From: an uncultured Coriobacteriaceae bacterium
Lineage (GTDB): Bacteria > Actinomycetota > Coriobacteriia > Coriobacteriales > Eggerthellaceae
Direction of reading: 5' to 3'
DNA: 64,000 nt
NCBI GenBank assembly: GCA_937937585.1
Contig: CALDCB010000015.1
Coordinates: 85,661 to 149,660, forward strand
Position numbers and translations under genes: made by a program
Notes under the pieces: model-generated
Told to the model about the DNA's origin: nothing
Database searches by the model: none
The model's input: only the letters and a program-made list of their open reading frames with translations
In this document: positions 16,217-24,418 of the stretch, piece after piece
Layout of the letters: every line of letters begins with the position of its first letter
Position numbering within the stretch: the first letter of the stretch is position 1

Positions 16217-16407
16217 TCGTCAACCTCGAATACCAAATCAAATGCAAGCGTCTTTCCGTTCGCGCCTTCAAGCGTGGGGATCATCGCCACGAACCGATGC
16301 CCTTCCTTGGCATGCTCATCAATGATCGCACGATGAACCGCGCCCTCCACCTTCGCCTGATAAAAGACGTTGTTGCTAAACTCAACCTGCTCGTATTCGT
16401 ACCTCAT
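16213..16407 (-). CDS. DUF4177 family small protein
   Basis: A 64-residue protein beginning MRYEYEQVEFSNNVFYQAKVEG, with a C-terminal beta strand AFDLVFEVDE, matching the DUF4177 family of unknown function. The ATG at 16407 is chosen over a TTG at 16425 because it starts on the family motif and has an AAAGGGG site. It is the first gene of a two-gene unit with the XRE-AbrB regulator, overlapping it by ATGA. Confidence 0.75.
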   Translation of the reverse strand: MRYEYEQVEFSNNVFYQAKVEGAVHRAIIDEHAKEGHRFVAMIPTLEGANGKTLAFDLVFEVDE

Positions 16408-16602
16408 GGCCAACCCCTTTCGCAAGGTTCGAACGGTATGACTTTTCGTACCGCGTAAGACCAGAATACGAATGCTGTCAGCCTGTATCCACCAACCAAT
16501 AGCGTCATCTTACGCCCGACGACGGCAGTTTCGGTTTGCAAACGGTTAAGAAGACTGCACGGCTATCTGGTACAGTATCTCGGACGAAAGGAGAACCATC
16601 TT

Positions 16603-17133
16603 ATGAAAATCACGGTGTACTTGGGCGCTTTCGAGGGAAAAGGCGACACGTTGCGAAACGCTGCCACCGAACTGGGGCGCTGGGTTGCCGAAAGCGGAAA
16701 CACCCTTGTTTACGGCGGCTCGAAGACCGGACTGATGGGCGTTCTTGCTACAAGCGTGCTTGACGCGGGCGGCGAAGTGATCGGCGTTGAACCGACGTAC
16801 TTCATGGAGCTCGACCATCAACTTGATACGCTCACCGAGCTCATCGTCACCGATACTATGGCAGAACGCAAAGCAAAGATGATCGAACTGGGTGATGCTT
16901 TCATCGCCTTCCCCGGCGGCACGGGCACCCTCGAGGAAATCGCCGAGGTCATGTCGCAGGTTTCGCTTAAGCAGCTTGATGCCCCGTGCATCTTCTATAA
17001 CCTGAACGGTTACTACAACCACATGAAGGCGTTCCTGCAAACCATGAAGGACGAGGGCCTTTCGAGCGACGAGCGCCAGAAGGGAATCCACTTCGCCGAC
17101 ACGCTCGAGGACATCCAGAAGATCCTCGCCTAA
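16603..17133 (+). CDS. LOG family protein (TIGR00730-like, cytokinin riboside 5'-monophosphate phosphoribohydrolase type)
   Basis: A 176-residue Rossmann-like protein. YGGSKTGLMGVLA near residue 37 and FPGGTGTLEEIAEV near 103 are the two family signatures (PGGxGTxxE). Characterised members hydrolyse nucleoside 5'-monophosphates to base plus ribose 5-phosphate. Older annotations call the family lysine decarboxylase, which is a misnomer. An AAGGAG ribosome site lies upstream of the ATG at 16603. It is a single gene followed by a hairpin before prfC. Confidence 0.88.
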   Translation: MKITVYLGAFEGKGDTLRNAATELGRWVAESGNTLVYGGSKTGLMGVLATSVLDAGGEVIGVEPTYFMELDHQLDTLTELIVTDTMAERKAKMIELGDAFIAFPGGTGTLEEIAEVMSQVSLKQLDAPCIFYNLNGYYNHMKAFLQTMKDEGLSSDERQKGIHFADTLEDIQKILA

Positions 17134-17309
17134 TATAAGGGCTTCGATGCAAGGCGAGCGCGTCACACAAGTCCACGCCGCCGATAAAGCCGACCCACAC
17201 CGCAAACCTGCAGCGTACCTGCTCATCCCGTGGAATAATCCGCGAGCTGGGCTTCAAGGCCGCGCAGCAGGGCGCGAACAGCTACAATACTTGAACTGCA
17301 CAGACAAGA

Positions 17310-17342
17310 TGCACGGTGCCGAAAAGCGCCGTGCATTGTTTT
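17310..17342 (+). terminator. Terminator hairpin between LOG gene and prfC
   Basis: A 10-bp stem (17310-17319 with 17326-17335 approximately, one G-U pair) encloses a GAAA-containing loop and is followed by TTGTTTT. It ends 37 nt before the prfC start, so it may terminate the LOG transcript or act as an attenuator for prfC. Confidence 0.55.
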
Positions 17343-17378
17343 GCGCCCAAGGCGCACCAGTTACACGGAAGGAACCAC

Positions 17379-18998
17379 ATGTCGGCTCTGTCTGACCAGA
17401 TCTCATCGCGTCGCACGTTCGCGATCATCTCGCACCCCGACGCGGGCAAGACCACACTCACCGAGAAACTGCTGCTGTACAGCGGCAGCATCCAAACCGC
17501 CGGCTCGGTTAAGGGCAAATCCAGCTCGAAGCATGCCGTGTCCGACTGGATGGACATCGAGAAAGAACGCGGCATCTCCGTCACCTCGTCGGTTCTTCAG
17601 TTCAACTACAATGGCTGCTGCGTGAACATCCTGGACACCCCTGGACACCAAGACTTCTCGGAAGACACGTACCGCACGCTCATGGCCGCCGACGCCGCCG
17701 TCATGGTCATCGACGCCGCTAAGGGCGTTGAGGCCCAGACCAAGAAGCTCTTCAAGGTCTGCACGCTGCGCCATATCCCCATCTTCACCTTCGTCAACAA
17801 GCTTGACCGCGAGGCGCTCGATCCCTTCGACCTGATGGAAGAGATCGAGTCGGTGCTGGGCATTGGCACCTACCCCATGAACTGGCCTATCGGCAGCGGC
17901 CGCAACTTCCGCGGTGTGTTCGACCGCCAGACCCGTCACGTTTTGGCATTCGAAGGCGAAGGCCGCGGTAACTCCACCAAGAAAGTCGCTGAAATCGAAG
18001 CCGAGCTTGGCGACAACGCCCTTGACGAGTTGATCGGCGAAAACAACCACGAGAACCTGATGGGCGACATCGAGCTTCTTGATGGCGCGGGCGACGAGCT
18101 CAACCTTGACGATGTGGCTGTCGGCAAGCTGTCGCCGGTGTTCTTCGGCTCGGCTCTCACCAACTTCGGCGTGGAACCTTTCCTGAAGGAGTTTCTGCGC
18201 TTGGCACCCAGCCCTCGCGCTTACATCGATCAGGAAACCGAGCAGCCCGTCGAGCCCACCAGCCCCGACTTCTCGGGTTTCGTCTTCAAAATCCAGGCGA
18301 ACATGGACAAGAACCACCGCGACCGCATCGCGTTCGTGCGCATTTGCACGGGCAAGTTCGAGCGCGGCATGGAGGCCTTCCACGTTCAGGGCGGCAAGAA
18401 ACTCAAGCTTGCCACGGGCACCTCGATGATGGCAGACGACCGCGCGATCGTCGACGAGGCCTATGCGGGCGATATCGTCGGCTTGTTCGACCCGGGTATC
18501 TTCAGCATCGGCGACACGGTTTGCGCTGGCAAAACGCATGTGCGCTACCCTGCCATCCCCACCTTCGCACCCGAGATCTTCGCGCGCATCACTCAGGTGA
18601 ACACCCTGAAGCGCAAGCAGTTCGTGAAGGGCATGGAGGAACTTGCCCAGGAAGGCGCCATTCAGATCTTCCGCGAGCCCGGATTCGGCATGGAAAGCGT
18701 CATCGTCGGCGTTGTCGGCGTACTGCAGCTTGAGGTGCTTGAACAGCGCTTGAAGTCGGAATACGGCGTTGAGGTTCGTCGCCAGCCGCTGCCTTACAGC
18801 GATATCCGCTGGATCATGAACGACCCCGACACCATCAACATCCCGGCGCTGAACGTCACGCGCGACACCCTGCGCGTCGAGGACATGCGCGGCAAGAACC
18901 TGCTGCTGTTCACCAGCCCATGGAACGTCAACTGGGCCGTCGAGCGCAACCCCGACCTTATCCTTTCCGAGGTTGGCAACCTGGCTTTCGAGAAATAA
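17379..18998 (+). CDS. prfC: Peptide chain release factor 3
   Basis: Translational GTPase RF3 of 539 residues, which recycles RF1/RF2 from the ribosome after termination. GTPase motifs are SHPDAGKTTLTEKLL (G1, about residue 20), the RF3-specific GSVKGKSSSKHAVSDWMDIEKERGISVTSSV switch region, DTPGHQDF (G3) and NKLDRE (G4). Length and the C-terminal RF3 domain are complete. The ATG at 17379 follows GGAAGGA; an earlier in-frame ATG at 17316 lies within the upstream hairpin region and is unlikely. Confidence 0.95.
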   Translation: MSALSDQISSRRTFAIISHPDAGKTTLTEKLLLYSGSIQTAGSVKGKSSSKHAVSDWMDIEKERGISVTSSVLQFNYNGCCVNILDTPGHQDFSEDTYRTLMAADAAVMVIDAAKGVEAQTKKLFKVCTLRHIPIFTFVNKLDREALDPFDLMEEIESVLGIGTYPMNWPIGSGRNFRGVFDRQTRHVLAFEGEGRGNSTKKVAEIEAELGDNALDELIGENNHENLMGDIELLDGAGDELNLDDVAVGKLSPVFFGSALTNFGVEPFLKEFLRLAPSPRAYIDQETEQPVEPTSPDFSGFVFKIQANMDKNHRDRIAFVRICTGKFERGMEAFHVQGGKKLKLATGTSMMADDRAIVDEAYAGDIVGLFDPGIFSIGDTVCAGKTHVRYPAIPTFAPEIFARITQVNTLKRKQFVKGMEELAQEGAIQIFREPGFGMESVIVGVVGVLQLEVLEQRLKSEYGVEVRRQPLPYSDIRWIMNDPDTINIPALNVTRDTLRVEDMRGKNLLLFTSPWNVNWAVERNPDLILSEVGNLAFEK

Positions 18999-19057
18999 CG
19001 CCACCGCGATCTCGAAGGGCGGTCGCACGCCAGCGACCAAGCATCCCCGCAAACGCA

Positions 19058-19085
19058 AGAAGCGCCCGCATATGCGGGCGCTTCT
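19058..19085. terminator. Perfect-palindrome terminator between prfC and rubrerythrin
   Basis: A 28-nt perfect palindrome with 14-base arms is centred at 19071/19072 and followed by GTTTGTT. It is placed between the convergent prfC (+) and rubrerythrin (-) genes and probably serves both. Confidence 0.8.
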
Positions 19086-19133
19086 GTTTGTTCCGCACGC
19101 TTGAAGAGCGCGGCTATCACATAAACGAAAGGC

Positions 19134-19670
19134 TTAGAAGTTCTCGGGCGTGATCTCGAAGTATGCCTGAGGATGTGCGCACACGGGGCAAACCTCGGGA
19201 GCCTTCGTGCCAACCACGATATGACCGCAGTTGCGGCATTCCCACACCTTGACTTCGCTCTTTTCGAAGACGGCAGCAGTGGTGACGTTCTTCAGCAGGG
19301 CGCGATAACGCTCCTCGTGATGCTTCTCGATAGCGCCAACCTGACGGAACTTCTCGGCAAGCTCGGGGAAGCCCTCTTCCTCGGCGGTCTTGGCAAAGCC
19401 CTCGTACATATCGGTCCATTCGAAGTTCTCGCCGTCAGCAGCAGCGCCCAGGTTCTCTTCGGTGGTGCCGATGCCCTCAAGCTCGCGCAGCCACATCTTT
19501 GCGTGGTAACGCTCGTTGGCGGCGGTGTTCAGGAAGATCTCGGCGATCTGCTCGAAGCCCTCTTTCTGGGCCGTGGAAGCGAAATAGGTGTACTTGTTCG
19601 TTGCCTGGGACTCGCCGGCAAATGCGGCAGCCAGGTTCTTCTCGGTTTGAGTTCCGGTGTACTTACCCAT
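19134..19670 (-). CDS. rbr: Rubrerythrin
   Basis: Peroxide-scavenging non-haem diiron protein of 178 residues. The four-helix part carries ligands in LAAAFAGESQATNKY, TAANERYHAKMW and GAIEKHHEERYRALL. The C-terminal rubredoxin-like domain holds an iron centre in CRNCGHIVVGTKAPEVCPVCAHP. It detoxifies hydrogen peroxide in anaerobes, using electrons from rubredoxin or NADH-linked reductases. It sits just downstream of the isethionate locus but after its own gap, so it is probably an independent transcription unit. Confidence 0.94.
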   Translation of the reverse strand: MGKYTGTQTEKNLAAAFAGESQATNKYTYFASTAQKEGFEQIAEIFLNTAANERYHAKMWLRELEGIGTTEENLGAAADGENFEWTDMYEGFAKTAEEEGFPELAEKFRQVGAIEKHHEERYRALLKNVTTAAVFEKSEVKVWECRNCGHIVVGTKAPEVCPVCAHPQAYFEITPENF

Positions 19671-19758
19671 GGGTATCCCCTCTCGTTACCTTGCGAACAC
19701 GACGTTCGCTTGTACAAGAAGACACTTTACGCCTCGCAACGCCGCCTTGCCACCACCA

Positions 19759-20604
19759 TTACTCGATACCAAGAACCCCAGCCGCGTTCTTCCACATGAC
19801 CTTTTCGAGGACGTCCTCGCTGAAGGGCAGGGTCTTGTACAGCTCGATGGCATCACGATAATCAACGAACGGGTGCGCACTTGCGAAAACCATCTTGTCG
19901 GAAAGAATGCCCGATGCAGCTTTGATGAGGTTGTCGCTGCCCGGGAACAGCTCGTATTCCGACGCTTCGAAGAAAACATTCTCGTTGCGGAACGCAACGC
20001 CCATCATCTCTTCGATGTAAGGCCATCCGCCATGGCTGACCACGATCTTGAGGTTCGGGAAATCCGCCGCCACGCGATCGATGTAACCAGGATTCGCGTA
20101 ATCCATGATGGTGCCCGGCGTGTAGCGTGCGGGGCCAGAAGTGATGACGATCGGCGCGTTCAGGCGTTCGCACGCATCGTAAATCGGATAGAAGCACGCA
20201 TCGGACAAGCAAGCCTTGTTGTAAATAGGGTCGATCGCCGCACCGGCAAAGCCCTTGTTCGTAACCAAGTCTTCAAGCGTCTTCACCGATTCGCTTCCCT
20301 TATGAGGGTCAAGACCGGCGAATCCCACGAACAGGTCGGGGGCAAGCGCGATGAAATCGGCCGTGTCCTGATTGTTGGGCTTGAAACCATACGTGGTTTC
20401 AGCATCGCGGCCCACGATCACAGCTTTGTAGATGCCGTCTTTCCTGAGCTGATCGGTGACTTCTTCGACGCTTTGCGCCTGAGCCACGAACAGATCAAGG
20501 TTGACGCCGTTTGCAAGCAGGCCCTTGCGGAAAATCGGGCTGTTGGCCAAGCCTTCAAGGGTTGCCTTGATATGCGGACGGAACCTGAAATCGATGACCT
20601 TCAT
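19759..20604 (-). CDS. Amidohydrolase family (TIM-barrel) protein at the end of the isethionate locus
   Basis: A 281-residue protein resembling Amidohydro_2 family hydrolases and decarboxylases. It opens with VIDFRFRPH in place of the usual DxHxH metal motif, has VSHGGWPYIEEMMGVAFRNENVFFEAS near 175-200 (a typical SHxGxPW-like strand and helix), and ends with a KVMWKNAAGVLGI segment equivalent to the family's GNAxRLL. The weakened first metal motif (F-R-F) makes catalysis uncertain. The ATG at 20604 follows AAAGGAG with good spacing. It lies 14 nt after islB and is therefore likely co-transcribed with islAB. A role in processing the C2 product is only a guess. Confidence 0.75.
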   Translation of the reverse strand: MKVIDFRFRPHIKATLEGLANSPIFRKGLLANGVNLDLFVAQAQSVEEVTDQLRKDGIYKAVIVGRDAETTYGFKPNNQDTADFIALAPDLFVGFAGLDPHKGSESVKTLEDLVTNKGFAGAAIDPIYNKACLSDACFYPIYDACERLNAPIVITSGPARYTPGTIMDYANPGYIDRVAADFPNLKIVVSHGGWPYIEEMMGVAFRNENVFFEASEYELFPGSDNLIKAASGILSDKMVFASAHPFVDYRDAIELYKTLPFSEDVLEKVMWKNAAGVLGIE

Positions 20605-20618
20605 GTAGATCACTCCTT

Positions 20619-21506
20619 TTATTGCATTGCGATGCTCTTCAGGTGCGCGAACAAGTCGTCGTCAAGCTCGACCTCGCCCAGCTCGTACTCGCGGCCGATG
20701 AACGTGTACTTCGACGAGCCGTAACGATGGTAGTGAAGCACCTCGTACTCGGTGTTGGGGAACTGCTTGACGAAATCACGAATCGCGATGATGTCTTCCT
20801 CGGTGTCGTTGAACCCCGGGACAATGGGCGTCCTTGCACGAGTTTGAACGTTAGGATAGGTCTCACGGAACTTCCTAAACGTGTCCAGGATGATCGACGT
20901 GTCCCAACCGGTCCATTCTTTATGCTTCTCAGCATTCAAGCTCTTAACGTCGAAGTTGACGTAGTCAAGCAGGCCGAAGATCTCGGAAACCTGGTCCCAA
21001 GGCGCAGCACCGCAAGTCTCGATAGCGCAGCTGATCCCGCGTTTCTTCGCTTCACGCAGCAGCTCAAGCACGAAATCGCGCTGCATCAGGGGCTCGCCGC
21101 CCGACAGCGTCAGGCCGCCATCGGATCGGTTGTAGAACATCATGTCGCGCTCGACGTCGCGAAGGACCTCGTCAGCTGTGCGATAGTCGCCGTACTTGAT
21201 GATGGCGTCTGCCGGGCACACATTGGCGCAGGCAAGGCAGTTCACGCAGTTGTCGTGGTTGATCCAAACCTTGTTCGTGTCCATCAGGGCGATGTTGTGG
21301 TTGGGGCAAACACGCCCGCACATCATGCAAACATCGCCGATGCACTTTTCGATGTTGTAGGCGATCTGGGGTTGCGCAAGCTGCGATTCGGGATTGCAGC
21401 ACCATTTGCATCTTAGCGGGCACCCCTTCAGGAATACGACGGTTCGAATGCCCGGACCGTCATGAACCGAGTACCTCTGCACATTGAAGACGCATCCCTT
21501 TTCCAT
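20619..21506 (-). CDS. islB: Isethionate sulfite-lyase activating enzyme (glycyl-radical activase)
   Basis: A 295-residue radical SAM activase that installs the glycyl radical on IslA. SAM-cluster cysteines C29, C33 and C36 lie in GCPLRCKWCCNPES. A ferredoxin-like insert with two clusters follows (CIGDVCMMCGRVCP and CVNCLACANVCP), as in activases of the choline/glycerol-lyase type. LSGGEPLMQ and TCGAAPW are further conserved radical-SAM segments. The ATG at 21506 has an AAAGGGGG site; the frame remains open upstream to 21812 but overlaps the 3' part of islA. The assignment to IslA rests on adjacency (113-nt gap). Confidence 0.9.
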   Translation of the reverse strand: MEKGCVFNVQRYSVHDGPGIRTVVFLKGCPLRCKWCCNPESQLAQPQIAYNIEKCIGDVCMMCGRVCPNHNIALMDTNKVWINHDNCVNCLACANVCPADAIIKYGDYRTADEVLRDVERDMMFYNRSDGGLTLSGGEPLMQRDFVLELLREAKKRGISCAIETCGAAPWDQVSEIFGLLDYVNFDVKSLNAEKHKEWTGWDTSIILDTFRKFRETYPNVQTRARTPIVPGFNDTEEDIIAIRDFVKQFPNTEYEVLHYHRYGSSKYTFIGREYELGEVELDDDLFAHLKSIAMQ

Positions 21507-21532
21507 GCGCTCCCCCTTTCCCTGTAAAGAAA

Positions 21533-21610
21533 CCGCGCCGAAATCGGATCTCCCGCTTCGGCGCGGCTTTCGAACAAGGGCTGCGGCGGCCTGGCCAACC
21601 GCAGCCCCTT
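21533..21610 (-). promoter_or_regulatory. Two hairpins in the islA-islB intergenic gap
   Basis: Hairpin one pairs 21599-21610 with 21576-21586 (8-bp core GGCTGCGG/CCGCAGCC). Hairpin two pairs 21533-21542 with 21557-21566 (10 bp, perfect). Neither ends in a strong T-run. They could stabilise the islA mRNA 3' end or lower expression of the activase relative to the lyase. Confidence 0.5.
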
Positions 21611-21619
21611 GATTGATTC

Positions 21620-24136
21620 CTAGAACCCGGAGTTCTGAGTACGGGCGATCAGGTCGTCCTGCAGCGCGGGAGACAGATCGCAGAAGTACGCGCTGTAGCC
21701 GGCGATTCGAACGATCAGACCACGGTACTTGTCGGGGTTCTGCTGAGCCGCCAGCAAGGTCTCGCGGTTGATGACGTTGAACTGGCAGTGCCAAAGCTTC
21801 AGGTCGCACCACGTACGGATGAACGAGACCAGCTTCTCGGTGCCTTCCTCGCCCGAAACGGCGCTCGGGTCGAACTTGATGTTCAGAAGGCGAGCTGCAC
21901 GCTCATGGAAACCGGGGTTCTTCGTGTAGTAGTTGCTCAGAAGAACAGCGGTCGGGCCGTTGTGGTCGTCGCCCTGAGAAGCAGACGAACCGTCGGACAG
22001 CGGGAACCAGGCAACGCGGCCGTTCGGGGTGGCGCCGACAACCTTGCCAAAGGGGACGTGAGAGGTGAACGGGACGTAACGCAGGCAGTAGTTGATGCCC
22101 AGCGACTTGGAGTACTTGTGAGTGAACTCGGAGCAAACCAGGTCGCATGCCTTGCCGATCTCGTCGGCGTACGGATCGTCGTTGCCGTACTTCGGAGCCT
22201 TCTTCAGAATCTGCTGCAGAACCTCGTAGCCCTTGAAGTCGGCGCGCATGGCGTCGCGGATCTCGGCCAGCGTGGTCACCTTGTCCTCGAAGACGCACTT
22301 CTTGATGGCAGCCAAGGAATCAACGACGGTGCCGAAGCCCATGGACTCGAAGTATCCGATGTCAACGCCGCCCGGGATGAACTCGGTGTGCAGGTCAAGA
22401 CCTTCCTTCATGCACAGGTCGTGTGCGCAGGACAGAAGCGGTGCTGCGAAGTGACGCTCACGCAGGCGGTCGATGTTCTTCTGCTGGATGAAGGCGTGAC
22501 GCAGAAGGTTCTTAGCCTGGATGACGTAGGCGTTCCAAACGTCGTCGAAGGTCTTGAAGTCCTCGACGTTGCCGGTCTCGACGCCCAGAAGCTCGTCGCC
22601 GGTCTTGAGCGTGCGACCGTTGTACATCAGCATCTCGATAGCGGATGCGAAGTTGATGTAAACGCCGCCCGAAGTGAACGTGTCGCGGTTGACCATACGG
22701 GCCTCGGCGCAGCCGGAAACGGCGTAGTCATAAGCTTCTTCGATCGTGGCGCCGTTCGACACCAGCTGAAGCACGATCTCCTCGTCGTTCAGAAGCTTGG
22801 GGAAGCCGCTGCCTTCCTTGATGGTGTCGGCAACCTCTTCGAGGTAACGACGCGGGGAAAGCGCATGGACACGAGCTGCCAGGTCGGGATAATGCATCGG
22901 GAACTCACGCTTGGAGCGCAGGAACAGGTAGGTGAGCTCGTTGGTTGCATCTTCACCGTCAGGGGTCTGACCGCCGATGGTGACTGCCTCCCAGTGAGCA
23001 TAGCCCTCGTTGAAGGCACCGCCCGTGGTGGACATGTACAGGTCGATGAACTGGGACATGCCAACCCACATGCACTCCAGGTACTCCATAGCCTGCTCGT
23101 CGGTAAGGATGCCGGCTTCCTTGTCGGCCTTGAAGTACGGATACAGGTACTGGTCCATGCGGCCGTTGGAAATGATGGTGCCGGTCTTCTGCTCGAGGCG
23201 GCTGAACATCTGGATGAACCACTGCGACTGGATTGCATCGCGGAAGTTCTCGGCCGGGAACTCAGGGACGCGGCGGCAACGCGCTGCGATCTCTTCCATC
23301 TCCTGCTTGCGGGCAGGATCGGTGCACTTGGCAGCCTCGACCTCGTACAGATCTGAGTAGCGGTTTGCCCAAAGGACAATGGCGTCGCAGGTCATGATGA
23401 TAGCCTCGTAGAAAGGCTTCTTGTTCACGTTGTCCAGCGGATCGAACGGATCAAGAGCATCGAGCTTCTCCTGAGCCTCGGCCTTGATGCCCGAGAAACC
23501 GCGCTTCAGAAGCTTCTCGTAGTCGATAACCCACTGGTTGGAGGAACGGAACGAAGCGGTCTCGTTGACGATGTAGCGGGAGGTGGACTTCTCGGTGGGC
23601 TCGTAGGTGACCTTCAGGGTGTCTTCGGGCAGAGCGTCGTACAGATCGTTGAAGAAGGTCTTGCCGATACCGTTCCTGCCGTCCCAGTACGGGGCGATGT
23701 CGTTCAGGATGGTCTGCTTGGTTTCCTCGGTCATGTCGAACGGGGACGTGGTACGCGTCGGAAGAAGGCGGATGGCTTCCTCATAGATGTCGCCGTCAAG
23801 CTCGGGGTACAGGATGCCGTAACGGCCCGGGCAACCAACGCGACCGCAGATCAGGCTGTCTTCCTCGACATAAACCGTGATGTGCTCGGCGATGTTCTTC
23901 AAAGCCTTGGCCCAGCGAAGCGTCAGATGCTCGCCCTCGGTCTGCATCATCGACTCGGTGAAGTACTTGCCGCGCTCGGCGTCGATAACGGGCTTCAGGT
24001 TCTGCACGCGATCGAGGATCTTGAAAACGCGCTCCCTGCCGTTCTTGTAGCTCATGTCGCCGTTCTGGACATCGACAAGGTGTTGCTCCTGGGGCGATAG
24101 TTCCCTGCAGCACTCGGTGATATTGATCTCTGCCAT
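21620..24136 (-). CDS. islA: Isethionate sulfite-lyase (glycyl radical enzyme)
   Basis: Cleaves isethionate to acetaldehyde and sulfite. The 838-residue protein has the glycyl-radical loop VRIAGYSAYF near the C-terminus and a GCAE thiyl-radical loop with C476 and E478. Numbered from the ATG at 24136, R197, Q201, W382, C476, E478, R686 and F690 each stand eight residues beyond R189, Q193, W374, C468, E470, R678 and F682, the active-site residues I recall for Bilophila IslA. This constant offset separates it from choline, glycerol and pyruvate enzymes of the superfamily. The TRAP transporter and activase neighbours match known isethionate loci. An AAAGGG site precedes the start. Confidence 0.92.
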   Translation of the reverse strand: MAEINITECCRELSPQEQHLVDVQNGDMSYKNGRERVFKILDRVQNLKPVIDAERGKYFTESMMQTEGEHLTLRWAKALKNIAEHITVYVEEDSLICGRVGCPGRYGILYPELDGDIYEEAIRLLPTRTTSPFDMTEETKQTILNDIAPYWDGRNGIGKTFFNDLYDALPEDTLKVTYEPTEKSTSRYIVNETASFRSSNQWVIDYEKLLKRGFSGIKAEAQEKLDALDPFDPLDNVNKKPFYEAIIMTCDAIVLWANRYSDLYEVEAAKCTDPARKQEMEEIAARCRRVPEFPAENFRDAIQSQWFIQMFSRLEQKTGTIISNGRMDQYLYPYFKADKEAGILTDEQAMEYLECMWVGMSQFIDLYMSTTGGAFNEGYAHWEAVTIGGQTPDGEDATNELTYLFLRSKREFPMHYPDLAARVHALSPRRYLEEVADTIKEGSGFPKLLNDEEIVLQLVSNGATIEEAYDYAVSGCAEARMVNRDTFTSGGVYINFASAIEMLMYNGRTLKTGDELLGVETGNVEDFKTFDDVWNAYVIQAKNLLRHAFIQQKNIDRLRERHFAAPLLSCAHDLCMKEGLDLHTEFIPGGVDIGYFESMGFGTVVDSLAAIKKCVFEDKVTTLAEIRDAMRADFKGYEVLQQILKKAPKYGNDDPYADEIGKACDLVCSEFTHKYSKSLGINYCLRYVPFTSHVPFGKVVGATPNGRVAWFPLSDGSSASQGDDHNGPTAVLLSNYYTKNPGFHERAARLLNIKFDPSAVSGEEGTEKLVSFIRTWCDLKLWHCQFNVINRETLLAAQQNPDKYRGLIVRIAGYSAYFCDLSPALQDDLIARTQNSGF

Positions 24137-24262
24137 GGTTTCCACCCTTTCTGAAGAATGATTTCTTGGGATTCGGAGCGAAGCTTGGGCCGCGGTTCCC
24201 TTGCCTCGGGTTTAACGCTTTCGGCTTGCCATGTTTTCCTTCACGTTCAAGCCGGTGACTTA

Positions 24263-24308
24263 ACTATAGCCATAGGCTGCGTTGATGTTGCCATCATGTG
24301 AGCCTATG
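24263..24308 (-). promoter_or_regulatory. islA promoter with inverted repeat, candidate LysR site
   Basis: On the minus strand a TATAGT -10 box lies at 24268-24263 with no good -35, as expected of an activator-dependent promoter. Just upstream CATAGGCT (24271-24278) and AGCCTATG (24301-24308) form an 8-bp inverted repeat, with GTTGCCATC (24287-24295) between the arms. The divergent LysR gene at 27885 is the obvious candidate regulator. Confidence 0.45.
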
Positions 24309-24312
24309 TCGT

Positions 24313-24372
24313 TGCAGCCCGCCCGATGATGCAAGTTTTGTTTGCATGTCGCGGAAATCGTGACGGGCTGCA
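24313..24372 (-). terminator. Nested hairpin downstream of dctQM
   Basis: Outer arms TGCAGCCCG (24313-24321) and CGGGCTGCA (24364-24372) enclose an inner hairpin ATGCAA/TTGCAT (24329-24334 and 24342-24347). It lies between the dctQM stop and the islA promoter and probably separates the two transcripts, though no long T-run follows. Confidence 0.5.
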
Positions 24373-24418
24373 GGATCGAAACGTAATACTTTAAGCGGAT
24401 GACCTGCGGTTACGATCG

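Noticed and set aside
17403..19058. Minus-strand reading frame of 551 codons
   Set aside because: Shadow of prfC created by GC-biased third positions; the plus strand encodes complete RF3 motifs.
21788..23356. Plus-strand reading frame of 522 codons
   Set aside because: Shadow of islA; the minus strand contains the GCAE and glycyl-radical motifs.
21620..24136. Alternative identities for the glycyl radical enzyme: pyruvate formate-lyase, choline TMA-lyase, glycerol/propanediol dehydratase
   Set aside because: PFL has adjacent active-site cysteines, absent here. The R197, Q201, W382, R686 and F690 positions match recalled IslA residues rather than those of the choline or diol enzymes.
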